From: Pseudomonas sp. J452
Lineage (GTDB): Bacteria > Pseudomonadota > Gammaproteobacteria > Pseudomonadales > Pseudomonadaceae
Assembly: GCF_024666525.1 (NCBI RefSeq)
Contig: NZ_CP088294.1
Coordinates: 2,480,001 to 2,544,000, forward strand
DNA: 64,000 nucleotides
Direction: 5' to 3'
The stretch's first letter is position 1, and each line of letters starts with the position of its first letter. Below are positions 56,144 to 64,000 of this stretch, piece after piece. The notes beneath the pieces are model-generated. The model was not told where the DNA came from. It did not search any database and saw nothing but the letters and a program-made list of their open reading frames with translations. A program made the position numbers and the translations under genes.

Positions 56144-58630
56144 TCAGAGCGTTTCGTGCTTGTCGTCTTCACGCTCCAGCGCGACCTGGCGGATCGACAG
56201 GCGAATCTCCGCCGGTAGCACGCGCTTGGCCGCGCCCTCGGCCAGCCCATCCAGCTGCGGATGGTGGCTGAGCTTGCCGGCGCTGTCCTGGCGCAGCACG
56301 CCTTCGTCGAGCAGGGTCTGGATGAAGTGGCGGAACAGGCTCTTGTCGAAGAACTCCGGAGCATTCAGGCCATGCAGGATCGACAGGCGCTGGGCCATGA
56401 CCACGCAGAGGTTCTCAAGCTCCTCGGCCGACAGCACGTTCTGCCCGGCGTTGCTCAGCAGGGCGGTGGCCATGTAGAAGCGCTGCAGGGTCTGCACGAT
56501 GGCGCGAGCGAGCAGGGTGAGCAGGACGAACTGGCGCGAGCTCGGTGCCGGGCGGATGTACACATCGTCTTCCTGGCGCAGCAGGCCCTGCTCGACGAAG
56601 GCCGCCAGCCACTGGTCGACCACGCCTTCCAGCTCCTCTCGTGACCAGCGGATGAACAGCTCGGACTGCAAGTACGGGTACAGCGCCGTGGTGTAGCGCA
56701 GGATCTGTTCGCGGCTCATCCGCGAGCTGCTCTGGAAGAAGCTTGCCAGCAGCGCCGGCAGGGCGAAGATGTGCAGCACGTTGTTGCGGTAGTAGGTCAT
56801 CAGGACGGCGTTCTGCTCGTCCAGATAGAAGATCTTGCCCAGCGCATCCTTCTGCTCGGCCAGCAGGTCCATGCTCTGCACGTAGCGGATCAGCGCGGCG
56901 CCATCGCCTTCCGGCAGGGTCGCGTGGGGCGAGTAGGGCACCTGGCGCAGCAGCGCCAGGTAGAGGTCGAGCACCCGCACCAGGCTCTTCTCGTCGAGCG
57001 CCAGCTTGCTGGTGGAGAGCAGGGCCAGGCCGACCAGGTTGACCGGGTTGACCGCCGCGGCCTCGTTGAGGTGCTGCGCCACGCGCTCGCCGAGGCGGTT
57101 GGTGGTGCTGTTCAGCCAGTCTGGGCGGAACTGCGTGCCGTAGTCCTGGCTGCGCCAGTCCGGCTGCTCGGCATCGAGGAACTCAGCTAGCTTGATCGGC
57201 TCGCCGAAGTTGACCCAGACGCTGCCGAAGCGCTGTTTGCGGATGGCGCTGATGACCTTGAAGATATCGAAGATCGACTCCTTCTTCTTCGCCGCGCCGC
57301 GCAGCTCGCCCAGGTAGGTGCGGCCTTCCAGTACGCGCTCGTAGCCGATGTAGACCGGCACAAACACCACCGGCAGGCGGCTGGAGCGCAGGAAGCTGCG
57401 CAGGGTGATGGCCAGCATGCCGGTCTTCGGCTGCAGCATGCGCCCGGTGCGCGAGCGCCCGCCCTCGACGAAGTACTCCACCGGGAAACCGCGGCTGAAC
57501 AGGGTGTGCAGGTATTCGTTGAACACCGCGGTGTACAGCGGGTTGCCCTTGAAGGTGCGGCGCATGAAGAAGGCGCCACCGCGGCGCAGCAGGCCGCCGA
57601 TCACCGGCATATTGAGGTTGATCCCGGCGGCGATGTGCGGCGGAGTCAGACCGTTGCGGAACAGCAGGTAGGACAGCAGCAAGTAGTCGATGTGGCTGCG
57701 GTGGCAGGGCACATAGATCACCTCATGGCCGTGGGCGACTTCACGCACGGCGTCGATATGGTTGACCTGGATGCCTTCATACAGCTTGTTCCAGAACCAG
57801 CTCAGCACCAGTTCGAGGAAGCGGATGGCGGTGTAGGTGTAGTCCGAGGCGATCTCGTTGCCGTAGCGCAGGGCCTGGGCCTCGGCTTTTTCCATGCTGA
57901 TCTTCTCGCGCTCGACCTCGTCGAGGATCGCCTGGCGTACCTGCGGGCCGTGGATCAGGCCCTTGACCAGGTTGCGTCGGTGCGACACGTCTGGGCCGAT
58001 TACCGCCGCCTTCTGGTTGCGGAAGTGCACGCGCAGGATGCGTTGGGCCATACGCTGGGTGCGCTGCAGGCCCTTGTCCTGGGCCAGCAGTTCGCGCAGG
58101 TGGATCGGCGCGGAGAACTGCACGCGGGTCTTGCGGCCGAGGATCAGGATGCTGACCAGCTTGCGCAGGCGTCCGGTGACCGCCCAGCTGTCGGCGAACA
58201 GCAGCTTCCACGGGCTGGTCTCGCGGTCCGGCGACTGGCCCCAGAACACGCTGACCGGAATGATCTGCGCGTCGTCCACCGCGTTGCGGTCGAGGGCGGC
58301 CAGGGTGCGCACCAGCGCCGGCGGGGCGCCGCGCTTGTCATGCCCGCCAAACCAGCCCGGCTCGGGGGTCAGATAGAAGAACGCGGCAGGTTCGATCTGC
58401 TCGCCGATCGCCACCGGCAGCACCGGGCGCGGCAGGCCGGCCTTGCTGCATTCCGTGTCGACCACTGCCAGGTCGCTCGCCGAAGGCTGCTGCAGCACGT
58501 AGAACACTGGCTTGCTACGGTCGAGCTTGAGGGTGAAGGCGGACTGGTTGATGGTTTCCGAGCGCACCCAGAGGTAGAGCACACGGCGTAGGGCACCAAA
58601 AACGAGGCGGCGTAAAGGCGAGCGGGTCAT
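56144..58630 (-). CDS. plsB: Glycerol-3-phosphate 1-O-acyltransferase PlsB
   Basis: The ATG at 58630 ([12 protein letters not shown]) gives 828 residues, close to the known PlsB length; the upstream TTG at 58648 is unlikely. The acyltransferase motif I is CHRSHID (His310, Asp315), and the substrate block [12 protein letters not shown] (motif III) follows. PlsB makes 1-acyl-glycerol-3-phosphate at the inner membrane, the first step of phospholipid synthesis. It stands alone and is convergent with the response-regulator gene, with one base between the stops. Confidence 0.95.
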   Translation of the reverse strand: MTRSPLRRLVFGALRRVLYLWVRSETINQSAFTLKLDRSKPVFYVLQQPSASDLAVVDTECSKAGLPRPVLPVAIGEQIEPAAFFYLTPEPGWFGGHDKRGAPPALVRTLAALDRNAVDDAQIIPVSVFWGQSPDRETSPWKLLFADSWAVTGRLRKLVSILILGRKTRVQFSAPIHLRELLAQDKGLQRTQRMAQRILRVHFRNQKAAVIGPDVSHRRNLVKGLIHGPQVRQAILDEVEREKISMEKAEAQALRYGNEIASDYTYTAIRFLELVLSWFWNKLYEGIQVNHIDAVREVAHGHEVIYVPCHRSHIDYLLLSYLLFRNGLTPPHIAAGINLNMPVIGGLLRRGGAFFMRRTFKGNPLYTAVFNEYLHTLFSRGFPVEYFVEGGRSRTGRMLQPKTGMLAITLRSFLRSSRLPVVFVPVYIGYERVLEGRTYLGELRGAAKKKESIFDIFKVISAIRKQRFGSVWVNFGEPIKLAEFLDAEQPDWRSQDYGTQFRPDWLNSTTNRLGERVAQHLNEAAAVNPVNLVGLALLSTSKLALDEKSLVRVLDLYLALLRQVPYSPHATLPEGDGAALIRYVQSMDLLAEQKDALGKIFYLDEQNAVLMTYYRNNVLHIFALPALLASFFQSSSRMSREQILRYTTALYPYLQSELFIRWSREELEGVVDQWLAAFVEQGLLRQEDDVYIRPAPSSRQFVLLTLLARAIVQTLQRFYMATALLSNAGQNVLSAEELENLCVVMAQRLSILHGLNAPEFFDKSLFRHFIQTLLDEGVLRQDSAGKLSHHPQLDGLAEGAAKRVLPAEIRLSIRQVALEREDDKHETL

Positions 58631-58880
58631 ACGGACTCTGCGGGGCAATCAAGCGAGCATTTGCTCGGGGGCGCTAGTTTGCCGGATTCGCCGCGCGGCG
58701 GCAAAAGCCATCAGTGCTGGCGTGCGCTGGCCAATGGTCGGGATTCGGCCCGGCTGGTGGCCGATTGGGGACTATTCTTCAGGTCTGAGGTGCCCCGCCA
58801 ATCCTTGTCCGGTCTGCCACTGGACGGGGTGAGTAGGGCCGATCAATGTCGCATCGCAGATGTTATCCGAGGAGGTTGCT

Positions 58881-59342
58881 ATGAAAAGGTTTTCATTGCT
58901 TTGTCTGGGCCTTGCCGTGGCGGCAGGGGCTGCCCAGGTCCAGGCCGAAACGGTGGTACCCCTGAACGGCCAGAGTTCCCAGCAGGTCCAGGCGGATATT
59001 GACGCCTGCCGCAGTTCGGCCACCACTTCGAGCAGCTCAAGCGGGCCGTCCGGTCAGCGCCTGCGTGGTGCCGCGGTGGGGGCTGCCGCCGGGGCGGCGG
59101 GAGCGCAGGTGCGCGGCAACCAGCATGACGAGGTGTACGACCGCGTCGATGACGATGTGAAGCAGGAGTATCGGCAGGATCGGGCCAAGGAAACCGCAGT
59201 GGCGGGTATGGTGGTCGGCGGCTCGCGCGAGCGCCGTGATCGCCGGGACGAGCGCCGGGACGACTCGACCAGCACGGGTCAGGTCGATTCGGCGGCCTAT
59301 ACCAGCTGCCTGCAGGGGCGGGGTTATCAGGTCAGCCCCTGA
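58881..59342 (+). CDS. Glycine-zipper-like secreted protein
   Basis: The start at 58881 has GAGGAGG 6 bases upstream and gives 153 residues. A signal peptide (residues 1-22, cleavage after QVQA) precedes a short glycine-zipper helix (GAAVGAAAGAAGAQVRG, about 70-86). An RD-rich charged region follows (RERRDRRDERRDDS). The C-terminal YTSCLQGRGY and ACRS contain two cysteines that could pair. The family is not firmly recognised. It may be an envelope or outer-membrane-associated protein. Confidence 0.8.
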   Translation: MKRFSLLCLGLAVAAGAAQVQAETVVPLNGQSSQQVQADIDACRSSATTSSSSSGPSGQRLRGAAVGAAAGAAGAQVRGNQHDEVYDRVDDDVKQEYRQDRAKETAVAGMVVGGSRERRDRRDERRDDSTSTGQVDSAAYTSCLQGRGYQVSP

Positions 59343-59539
59343 CTTTGCTGCGTTTACGTGCAGAAACACTCTGCGCAACTTTCTCTATGACAGGCTGTCT
59401 TGCAATAGCCGCGATGGCTTCATATAGTCCGGCGGCATTTTGGCAGCCTGTCTCCGCTGGGTTATCCGGGTGTCGAGATGGGTCCTCATGGGCCCCGTGG
59501 TGAGTACGGCTGGGCCCTTACCGAAAATGGTGAGAGACC

Positions 59540-60463
59540 ATGATCGAGATAAAAAATCTAACTAAACGTTTTGCCGGACATACGGCCGTCGATAACCTCT
59601 CGTTCAACGTCCAGCAGGGGGAAGTGCTGGGCTTTCTCGGCCCTAACGGGGCCGGTAAATCCACCACCATGAAGATGTTGACCGGGTTCCTCGCGCCGAC
59701 TTCCGGCACGGCGAGCATTCTCGGCTACGACATTCAGCGCCAGACCCTCAAGGCCCAGCAGCAGATCGGCTACCTGCCGGAAGGCGCGCCCTGCTATGGC
59801 GACATGACGGTGCGGGGCTTCCTCGAATTCATCGCCGAAGTGCGTGGTTTCCGTGGCGCCGAGAAGCGCGAGCGGGTCAGCCGCGCGGTTGGCCAGGTGG
59901 AGTTGGACAAGGTCCTCGGCCAGTCCATCGACACCCTGTCCAAGGGCTTCAAGCGCCGCGTCGGCCTGGCTCAGGCGATCCTGCATGATCCCAAGGTGCT
60001 GATTCTCGACGAGCCCACCGACGGCCTCGACCCCAATCAGAAGCACCAGGTGCGCGGGCTGATCCAGAGCCTGGCTCACGACAAAATCGTCATCATCTCC
60101 ACCCATATCCTCGAAGAAGTCAGCGCCGTGTGTACCCGCGCCGTGGTGATCGCCTCCGGCAAGCTGGTTGCCGATGGCACGCCGCTGGAGCTGGAAAGCC
60201 GCTCGCGTTACCACCAGGCCGTCACCCTGGTCAGCAGCAGCGAGCTGGACCAGGCCGCGCTGGCGGCCCTGCCGGGCGTGGCCGGGGTCGAGGAAAACCG
60301 TCTGGAGCGCAGCCTCACCGTGCTGGCCCAGGCGGGCCAGGTGATCTTCCCGCAGGTCAACGCGTTGATTCACCAGCGTGGCTGGCTGGTCGAGGAACTG
60401 GACGTGGAGCGCGGTCGCCTCGATGAAGTGTTCCGTACCCTGACGCGCGGAGAAGCGGCATGA
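59540..60463 (+). CDS. ABC-2 transporter ATPase (GldA-like)
   Basis: The 307-residue protein has Walker A (GPNGAGKSTT), a divergent signature LSKGFKRRVGLAQAILH, Walker B (VLILDEPTDGLD) and the H-loop (STHILEEV). A C-terminal domain of about 90 residues is typical of ABC-2 exporters. It is the first gene of a three-gene operon: its stop overlaps the next start (ATGA at 60460-60463). The set resembles GldA-GldF-GldG, which support gliding in Bacteroidetes; the role here is unknown. Confidence 0.93.
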   Translation: MIEIKNLTKRFAGHTAVDNLSFNVQQGEVLGFLGPNGAGKSTTMKMLTGFLAPTSGTASILGYDIQRQTLKAQQQIGYLPEGAPCYGDMTVRGFLEFIAEVRGFRGAEKRERVSRAVGQVELDKVLGQSIDTLSKGFKRRVGLAQAILHDPKVLILDEPTDGLDPNQKHQVRGLIQSLAHDKIVIISTHILEEVSAVCTRAVVIASGKLVADGTPLELESRSRYHQAVTLVSSSELDQAALAALPGVAGVEENRLERSLTVLAQAGQVIFPQVNALIHQRGWLVEELDVERGRLDEVFRTLTRGEAA

Positions 60464-61194
60464 AACAGCTACCGGTAGTCTTCAAACGCGAGCTGGCCAG
60501 CTACTTTGCCACGCCGCTGGCGTACGTGTTTATCCTGATCTTCCTGGTGTTGTCCGGGGTCTTCACCTTCTATATGGGTGGTTTCTACGAGGGCGGCCAG
60601 GCCGATCTCAAGGCCTTCTTCAGCTTCCACCCCTGGCTCTACCTGTTCCTGGTGCCGGCTTTGGCCATGCGCTTGTGGGCCGAAGAGCGCAAGTCCGGCT
60701 CCATCGAGCTGCTGATGACCCTGCCGATCACCCGCTTCGACGCGGTCACTGGCAAGTTCCTCGCCGCCTGGGTGTTCGCCGGCATTGCCCTGCTGCTGAC
60801 CTTCCCGATGATCATCACGGTCAACTACCTGGGTGAGCCGGACAACGGCGCGATCATCACCGCCTACCTGGGCAGCTGGCTGCTGGCCGGCTCCTACCTG
60901 GCCATCGGCTCGTGCATGTCGGCCCTGGCCAAGAATCAGGTGATCGCCTTCATCCTGGCGGTCAGCGCCTGCTTCCTGTTCATCGTCAGCGGTTTCCCCA
61001 TGGTGCTGGATGCCTTTACCGGCTGGGCGCCGCAGTGGTTGCTGGATGCCGTGGCCTCGCTGAGCTTCCTGACCCGTTTCGATGCGATCAGCAAGGGCGT
61101 GATCGACCTGCGCGACCTGCTCTATTTCATCACCCTGATGGCCGCCTGGCTTGCCGCCACCGCCGTCGTGGTCGATCTGAAGAAGGCTGACTGA
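60460..61194 (+). CDS. ABC-2 transporter permease (GldF-like)
   Basis: The 244-residue protein has six membrane helices, beginning FKRELASYFATPLAYVFILI. It has the ABC-2 family loop with LWAEERKSGSIELLMTLPIT. It overlaps the ATPase gene by 4 bases and is followed 2 bases later by the GldG-like gene, so the three proteins should act as one complex. Confidence 0.93.
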   Translation: MKQLPVVFKRELASYFATPLAYVFILIFLVLSGVFTFYMGGFYEGGQADLKAFFSFHPWLYLFLVPALAMRLWAEERKSGSIELLMTLPITRFDAVTGKFLAAWVFAGIALLLTFPMIITVNYLGEPDNGAIITAYLGSWLLAGSYLAIGSCMSALAKNQVIAFILAVSACFLFIVSGFPMVLDAFTGWAPQWLLDAVASLSFLTRFDAISKGVIDLRDLLYFITLMAAWLAATAVVVDLKKAD

Positions 61195-61196
61195 AG

Positions 61197-63032
61197 ATGA
61201 AGAAACTGATGTATTCCGGCGCCGGCCTGCTGCTGATCGCCGCCGCCTTCCTGGCGTTCAACGTATTTTCCGGGTTGACCCTGGGCAATGCCCGGCTCGA
61301 CCTGACCGAGCAGAAGCTCTACACCATCAGTGAGGGCACCAAGCAGATCCTCGGCGAGATCGAAGAGCCGATCGACCTGTACTTCTTCTACTCCGACAAG
61401 TCGGCCCGCGAGCTGGCCGTGCTGCGCAACTACGCCACCCGCGTGGAAGAGCTGCTCGAGGCTTATGAACGCGCGGCCAAGGGCAAGATCAAGCTGCATG
61501 TGATCGATCCCGAACCGTTCTCCGAGGATGAGGACAAGGCTGCCGGCTTCGGCCTGCAGGCCGTGCCGGCAAACCAGAGCGGCGAGCAGATCTACTTCGG
61601 CCTGGCCGGCACCAATGGCCAGGATGACAAGCAGATCATCCCGTTCTTCCCGCTGGATCAGGAAGAGTTCCTCGAATACCAGGTCAGCCAGCTGGTACAG
61701 AGCCTGGCCAAGCCTGAGCTTCCGGTGGTCGGTCTGATGTCCGGGCTGCAGATTAACGGTGGTTTCGACATGGCCAGCCGCCAGCCGACCGCGCCCTGGA
61801 TGTTTATGGAGCAGGCGCGTCAGCTGTTCAAGATCGCCAGCCTGAAAATCGGCATCGACCAGATCCCGGACGATATCTCGGTGCTGTTGCTGGTACACCC
61901 CAAGCAGCTGCCGGAGGCGACCCTGTACGCCATCGACCAGTTCGTCCTGCGTGGCGGCAAGTTGCTGGTGTTCGTTGACCCGTTCAGCGAGGCCGACACC
62001 GGCATGCCGATGCTGCCGGGCGATGGCGCCGACAAGGCGTCCGACCTGGAACCGCTGTTCAAGGCCTGGGGCCTGCGCCTGATGCCGGGCAAGGTGCTCG
62101 GTGACGGTTCCTACGCCATGGCCGTAGGTATGGGCCAGAGCCAGCGTCCGGTGCGCCATGCCGGCTGGCTGGGCCTGCCGCCGCGTGCGCTGAACCAGGA
62201 AGACGTGAGTACCGCCGGCCTGGAAAGCATCAACGTCGCCACCAGCGGCATTCTCGAACCGGTCGAAGGCGCCAAGACCCAGTTCCTGCCGCTGCTGCAG
62301 AGCTCGGAGTACGCCATGCCCTTCGAGGCGGCGCGTTTCGGCATGCTCGGCAACCCGGAAGAACTGCTGCGTGACCTGCAACCAACCGGCGAGCGTTATG
62401 CCCTGGCGGCGCGCATCAGTGGCCCGGCGCAGTCGGCCTACCCGAACGGTATCGAGGGGCAGAAAGACGGCCTCAAGGCGGCGGACAACATCAACGTCAT
62501 TGCCGTGGCCGACACCGATCTGCTCAGCGACCGCATGTGGGTGCAGGTGCAGGACTTCTTCGGCCAGCGCATGCCGCAGCCGTTTGCCGACAACGCCGGC
62601 TTCGCCATCAACGCCCTGGACAACCTGTCCGGCTCGGACGCGCTGATCAGCGTGCGCTCGCGCGGTCGCTTCAGCCGCCCGTTCGAGGTGGTCGAGGCGC
62701 TGCAGCGCGAGGCCGAGGCGCAGTTCCGGGTCAAGGAAGAGGACCTGCAGAAGCGCCTGGGCGAGACCGAGCAGAAGCTCGCTGCCCTGCAGCAGAACCA
62801 GGACCCGAGCAAGCCCATGGAGCTGACCCCGGAACAGCAGGCCACCGTGCAGCAGTTCCTCGCTGAGAAGGTGCGCATCCGCAAGGAACTGCGCGAGGTG
62901 CGCTTCCAGCTCAACTCGAAGATCGAAGAACTGGGTGGCGTACTCAAGTTCGTCAACATCGCCCTGGTGCCGCTGCTGCTGACCCTTGGCGTGCTGGCGC
63001 TGTGGCTGTGGCGTCGGCGCAAGGCGGCCTAG
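61197..63032 (+). CDS. GldG-like ABC auxiliary protein
   Basis: The 611-residue protein has an N-terminal membrane helix (about 4-26) and a large periplasmic domain of the GldG/DUF4350 type (YTISEGTKQILGEIEEPIDL, FVDPFSEAD). A coiled-coil covers roughly 495-555 (VKEEDLQKRLGETEQKLAAL), and a second membrane helix sits at the C-terminus (ALVPLLLTLGVLALWLWRRR). In related operons a DUF4340 gene follows; here none is seen, and a repeat-rich gap follows instead. Its function is unknown. Confidence 0.9.
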   Translation: MKKLMYSGAGLLLIAAAFLAFNVFSGLTLGNARLDLTEQKLYTISEGTKQILGEIEEPIDLYFFYSDKSARELAVLRNYATRVEELLEAYERAAKGKIKLHVIDPEPFSEDEDKAAGFGLQAVPANQSGEQIYFGLAGTNGQDDKQIIPFFPLDQEEFLEYQVSQLVQSLAKPELPVVGLMSGLQINGGFDMASRQPTAPWMFMEQARQLFKIASLKIGIDQIPDDISVLLLVHPKQLPEATLYAIDQFVLRGGKLLVFVDPFSEADTGMPMLPGDGADKASDLEPLFKAWGLRLMPGKVLGDGSYAMAVGMGQSQRPVRHAGWLGLPPRALNQEDVSTAGLESINVATSGILEPVEGAKTQFLPLLQSSEYAMPFEAARFGMLGNPEELLRDLQPTGERYALAARISGPAQSAYPNGIEGQKDGLKAADNINVIAVADTDLLSDRMWVQVQDFFGQRMPQPFADNAGFAINALDNLSGSDALISVRSRGRFSRPFEVVEALQREAEAQFRVKEEDLQKRLGETEQKLAALQQNQDPSKPMELTPEQQATVQQFLAEKVRIRKELREVRFQLNSKIEELGGVLKFVNIALVPLLLTLGVLALWLWRRRKAA

Positions 63033-63050
63033 GTGGTCGTTCGCCTCTCA

Positions 63051-63075
63051 TGAGCCAGGCGCTTTGCCTGGCTCA
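63051..63075. repeat. Stem-loop after the ABC operon
   Basis: TGAGCCAGGC and GCCTGGCTCA form a perfect 10-base-pair stem with the loop GCTTT, 18 bases after the stop codon. No T-run follows, so it could be either a terminator-like hairpin or a repeat. Confidence 0.6.
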
Positions 63076-63078
63076 ACG

Positions 63079-63104
63079 GTGGAAAACGCGGCGCGGTTTT
63101 CCAC
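63079..63104. repeat. Short inverted repeat GTGGAAAAC
   Basis: GTGGAAAAC and GTTTTCCAC pair around an 8-base GC-rich loop. It belongs to the repeat-rich stretch 63033-63420, which has no gene. Confidence 0.6.
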
Positions 63105-63168
63105 GGAGTGGCCATCCACCTTACCCGGACGTTCGTCTGGGCAGAGGCTGTTATTCAGCACAAGCTCT

Positions 63169-63236
63169 TGTAGGAGCCAGCTTGCTGGCGATCAGCGGGA
63201 CGCTGTCTTTATATCGCCAGCAAGCTGGCTCCTACA
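63169..63236. repeat. REP pair (REPIN-like), same arms as 11708-11778
   Basis: TGTAGGAGCCAGCTTGCTGG and its complement are identical to the pair at 11708, but the 20-base spacer is different. Identical arms with different spacers suggest that the arms are conserved for structure or recent copying. Confidence 0.9.
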
Positions 63237-63249
63237 GGGTCAGGCCGGC

Positions 63250-63271
63250 TGGATAACGCTGCGCTTATCCA
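63250..63271. repeat. Short inverted repeat TGGATAA
   Basis: TGGATAA and TTATCCA pair across the 8-base loop CGCTGCGC. It is another dispersed hairpin type in the gap before the cold-shock gene. Confidence 0.55.
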
Positions 63272-63420
63272 TCGCGGCTGACTCGGCAGGGTTCTGCCGA
63301 ACAGCGCCTGAGCCGTAGCGGATACTGACCAAAAAGCTGACCGTTCTGCTCCCTGAAAAATCCTGTAAAAGCCCTGTAGGCCATATGCTGCGTGCCCTGC
63401 AGGCTGTCCTGAATTATCTC

Positions 63421-63448
63421 TTGGCAGGCCAAACACTTGTTTTATACT
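63421..63448 (+). promoter_or_regulatory. Sigma-70-like promoter of the cold-shock gene
   Basis: TTGGCA (63421-63426) and TATACT (63443-63448) are separated by 16 bases. Transcription from about 63455 would leave a leader of about 135 bases before the cold-shock start codon, a common arrangement for cold-shock messages. Confidence 0.65.
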
Positions 63449-63589
63449 CGGTTGGCGGTTGCTTCAGGAGCACTTTCAGCATCCCGTTCCACGCCGGTCT
63501 GGTGTGTGGGCGAAGCGCGGAGGAGGGCGCCCGTGGCACCGGCGAAGTCCATCCGGGCAATAACAATAATGTGAGTCGAGGAAGTGCGA

Positions 63590-63799
63590 ATGGCTGAGCG
63601 TGAGACTGGAACCGTCAAGTGGTTCAATGATTCCAAGGGCTATGGCTTCATTCAGCGTGGCAGCGGGCCGGACGTATTCGTCCACTTCCGCGCCATCCGT
63701 GGCGAAGGCCACCGCTCGCTGGTCGAAGGTCAGCAGGTCGAGTTTGCTGTGATCCAGGGCCAGAAGGGCCTGCAGGCGGAAGACGTATCCCAGCTCTGA
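63590..63799 (+). CDS. CspA-family cold-shock-domain protein
   Basis: The ATG at 63590 (GAGGA 9 bases upstream) gives 69 residues: one cold-shock OB-fold with RNP1 (KGYGFIQR) and RNP2 (VFVHFRAI). The opening [16 protein letters not shown] is typical of CspA-like RNA chaperones. It melts RNA structure and may act as an antiterminator. A GTG at 63584 would add two residues. It has its own promoter and terminator. Confidence 0.95.
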   Translation: MAERETGTVKWFNDSKGYGFIQRGSGPDVFVHFRAIRGEGHRSLVEGQQVEFAVIQGQKGLQAEDVSQL

Positions 63800-63814
63800 G
63801 CCCTGCAGCTCGCA

Positions 63815-63855
63815 GAAAAACAAAAGGCCCGTCAGTGACGGGCCTTTTGTTTTTC
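63815..63855. terminator. Strong bidirectional terminator after the cold-shock gene
   Basis: AAAAACAAAAGGCCCGTCA and its exact complement abut around one base, giving a 19-base-pair palindrome with A- and T-tracts at both ends. It serves the cold-shock gene and the minus-strand gene to the right. Confidence 0.93.
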
Positions 63856-63867
63856 CGGGGCTGCGCT

Positions 63868-64000
63868 TCAGTCGGTGCGCCAGATGATCTCTTCTTCACC
63901 GTCGCTGCTGATGCGGATCCAGCGGTCGGCGGTTTCCACGCTTTCCTCCTCGTCCCAGCCACCGGGGGCGCAGCGTACTTCCACATCCAGTGCGGCGAAG
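63868..64000 (-). CDS. Unknown protein, C-terminal 43 residues only
   Basis: The minus-strand frame is open from the right edge to a TGA at 63868-63870, and the N-terminus is outside the window. The visible end is acidic (GGWDEEESVETADRW, SSDGEEEIIWRTD). The codon use is GC-rich like its neighbours, and the gene stops 13 bases before a strong terminator, so it is probably real. The family is not recognised. Confidence 0.65.
   Translation of the reverse strand, partial: FAALDVEVRCAPGGWDEEESVETADRWIRISSDGEEEIIWRTD

Noticed and set aside
57506..58591. 361-codon plus-strand frame
   Set aside because: It is antisense to plsB and rich in His/Gln/Ala, with no recognisable domain.
63648..63986. 112-codon minus-strand frame over the cold-shock gene
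   Set aside because: It is antisense to a clear cold-shock domain and crosses a strong terminator. The real minus-strand gene at the edge uses another frame.

Overview
This 64 kb window is chromosomal DNA from a GC-rich gammaproteobacterium, almost certainly Pseudomonas in the broad sense. Three things support this: housekeeping proteins of pseudomonad type (RecJ, RF2, LysS, Ppc, Adk, PlsB), a MexL-MexJK efflux locus, and typical pseudomonad REP hairpins. From memory, much of the gene order follows the P. aeruginosa segment that runs from recJ to plsB. That comparison is recall, not a search. No tRNA, rRNA, CRISPR array, prophage or insertion sequence was seen.

Layout. 1-3.7 kb: a membrane-anchored helical protein (runs off the left edge), a YaeQ-family protein and recJ. 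3.7-7 kb: two possible biofilm or c-di-GMP genes (a periplasmic-binding GGDEF protein and a LapG-like protease) and a SnoaL-like protein. 7-15.7 kb: a putrescine/GABA-type locus on the minus strand, in transcription order LysR regulator, aminobutyraldehyde dehydrogenase, then ydcS-ydcT-ydcU-ydcV transporter genes and a second dehydrogenase, interrupted by repeats. 15.9-20.5 kb: a DUF533 protein, a SulP transporter, a frameshifted Ca2+/H+ exchanger and a decayed diguanylate cyclase. 20.7-25.2 kb: a compact exosortase cassette, made of a VIT/vWA protein with a PEP-CTERM tail, its presumed exosortase and an outer-membrane barrel protein. 25.4-41.4 kb: core genes (prfB with its programmed frameshift, lysS, ppc, adk, tsaB, rsmJ) mixed with small conserved proteins. 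41.4-47 kb: mexL and mexJK. 47.3-56.1 kb: a phosphorelay and c-di-GMP cluster (REC-HDOD, REC-GGDEF-EAL with a frameshift, a very large hybrid kinase, REC-GGDEF). 56.1-63 kb: plsB, a glycine-zipper protein and a GldAFG-like ABC operon. 63-64 kb: a REP-rich gap, a cold-shock protein and the end of an unknown gene.

Two observations stand out. First, four related long imperfect palindromes (about 120-146 bp) each begin exactly at the stop codon of a neighbouring gene. They share a core resembling GTTTAC...GTAAATGAGCA, while the outer arms differ between copies but still pair within each copy. Second, the exosortase cassette appears to be a one-enzyme, one-substrate surface-sorting unit. Two genes carry frameshifts in seven-base G runs where six are expected, which points to either sequencing error or slippage. 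The dehydrogenases and ABC genes together suggest uptake and oxidation of a polyamine or its aldehyde. The 47-56 kb genes suggest a multistep phosphorelay that sets c-di-GMP levels.
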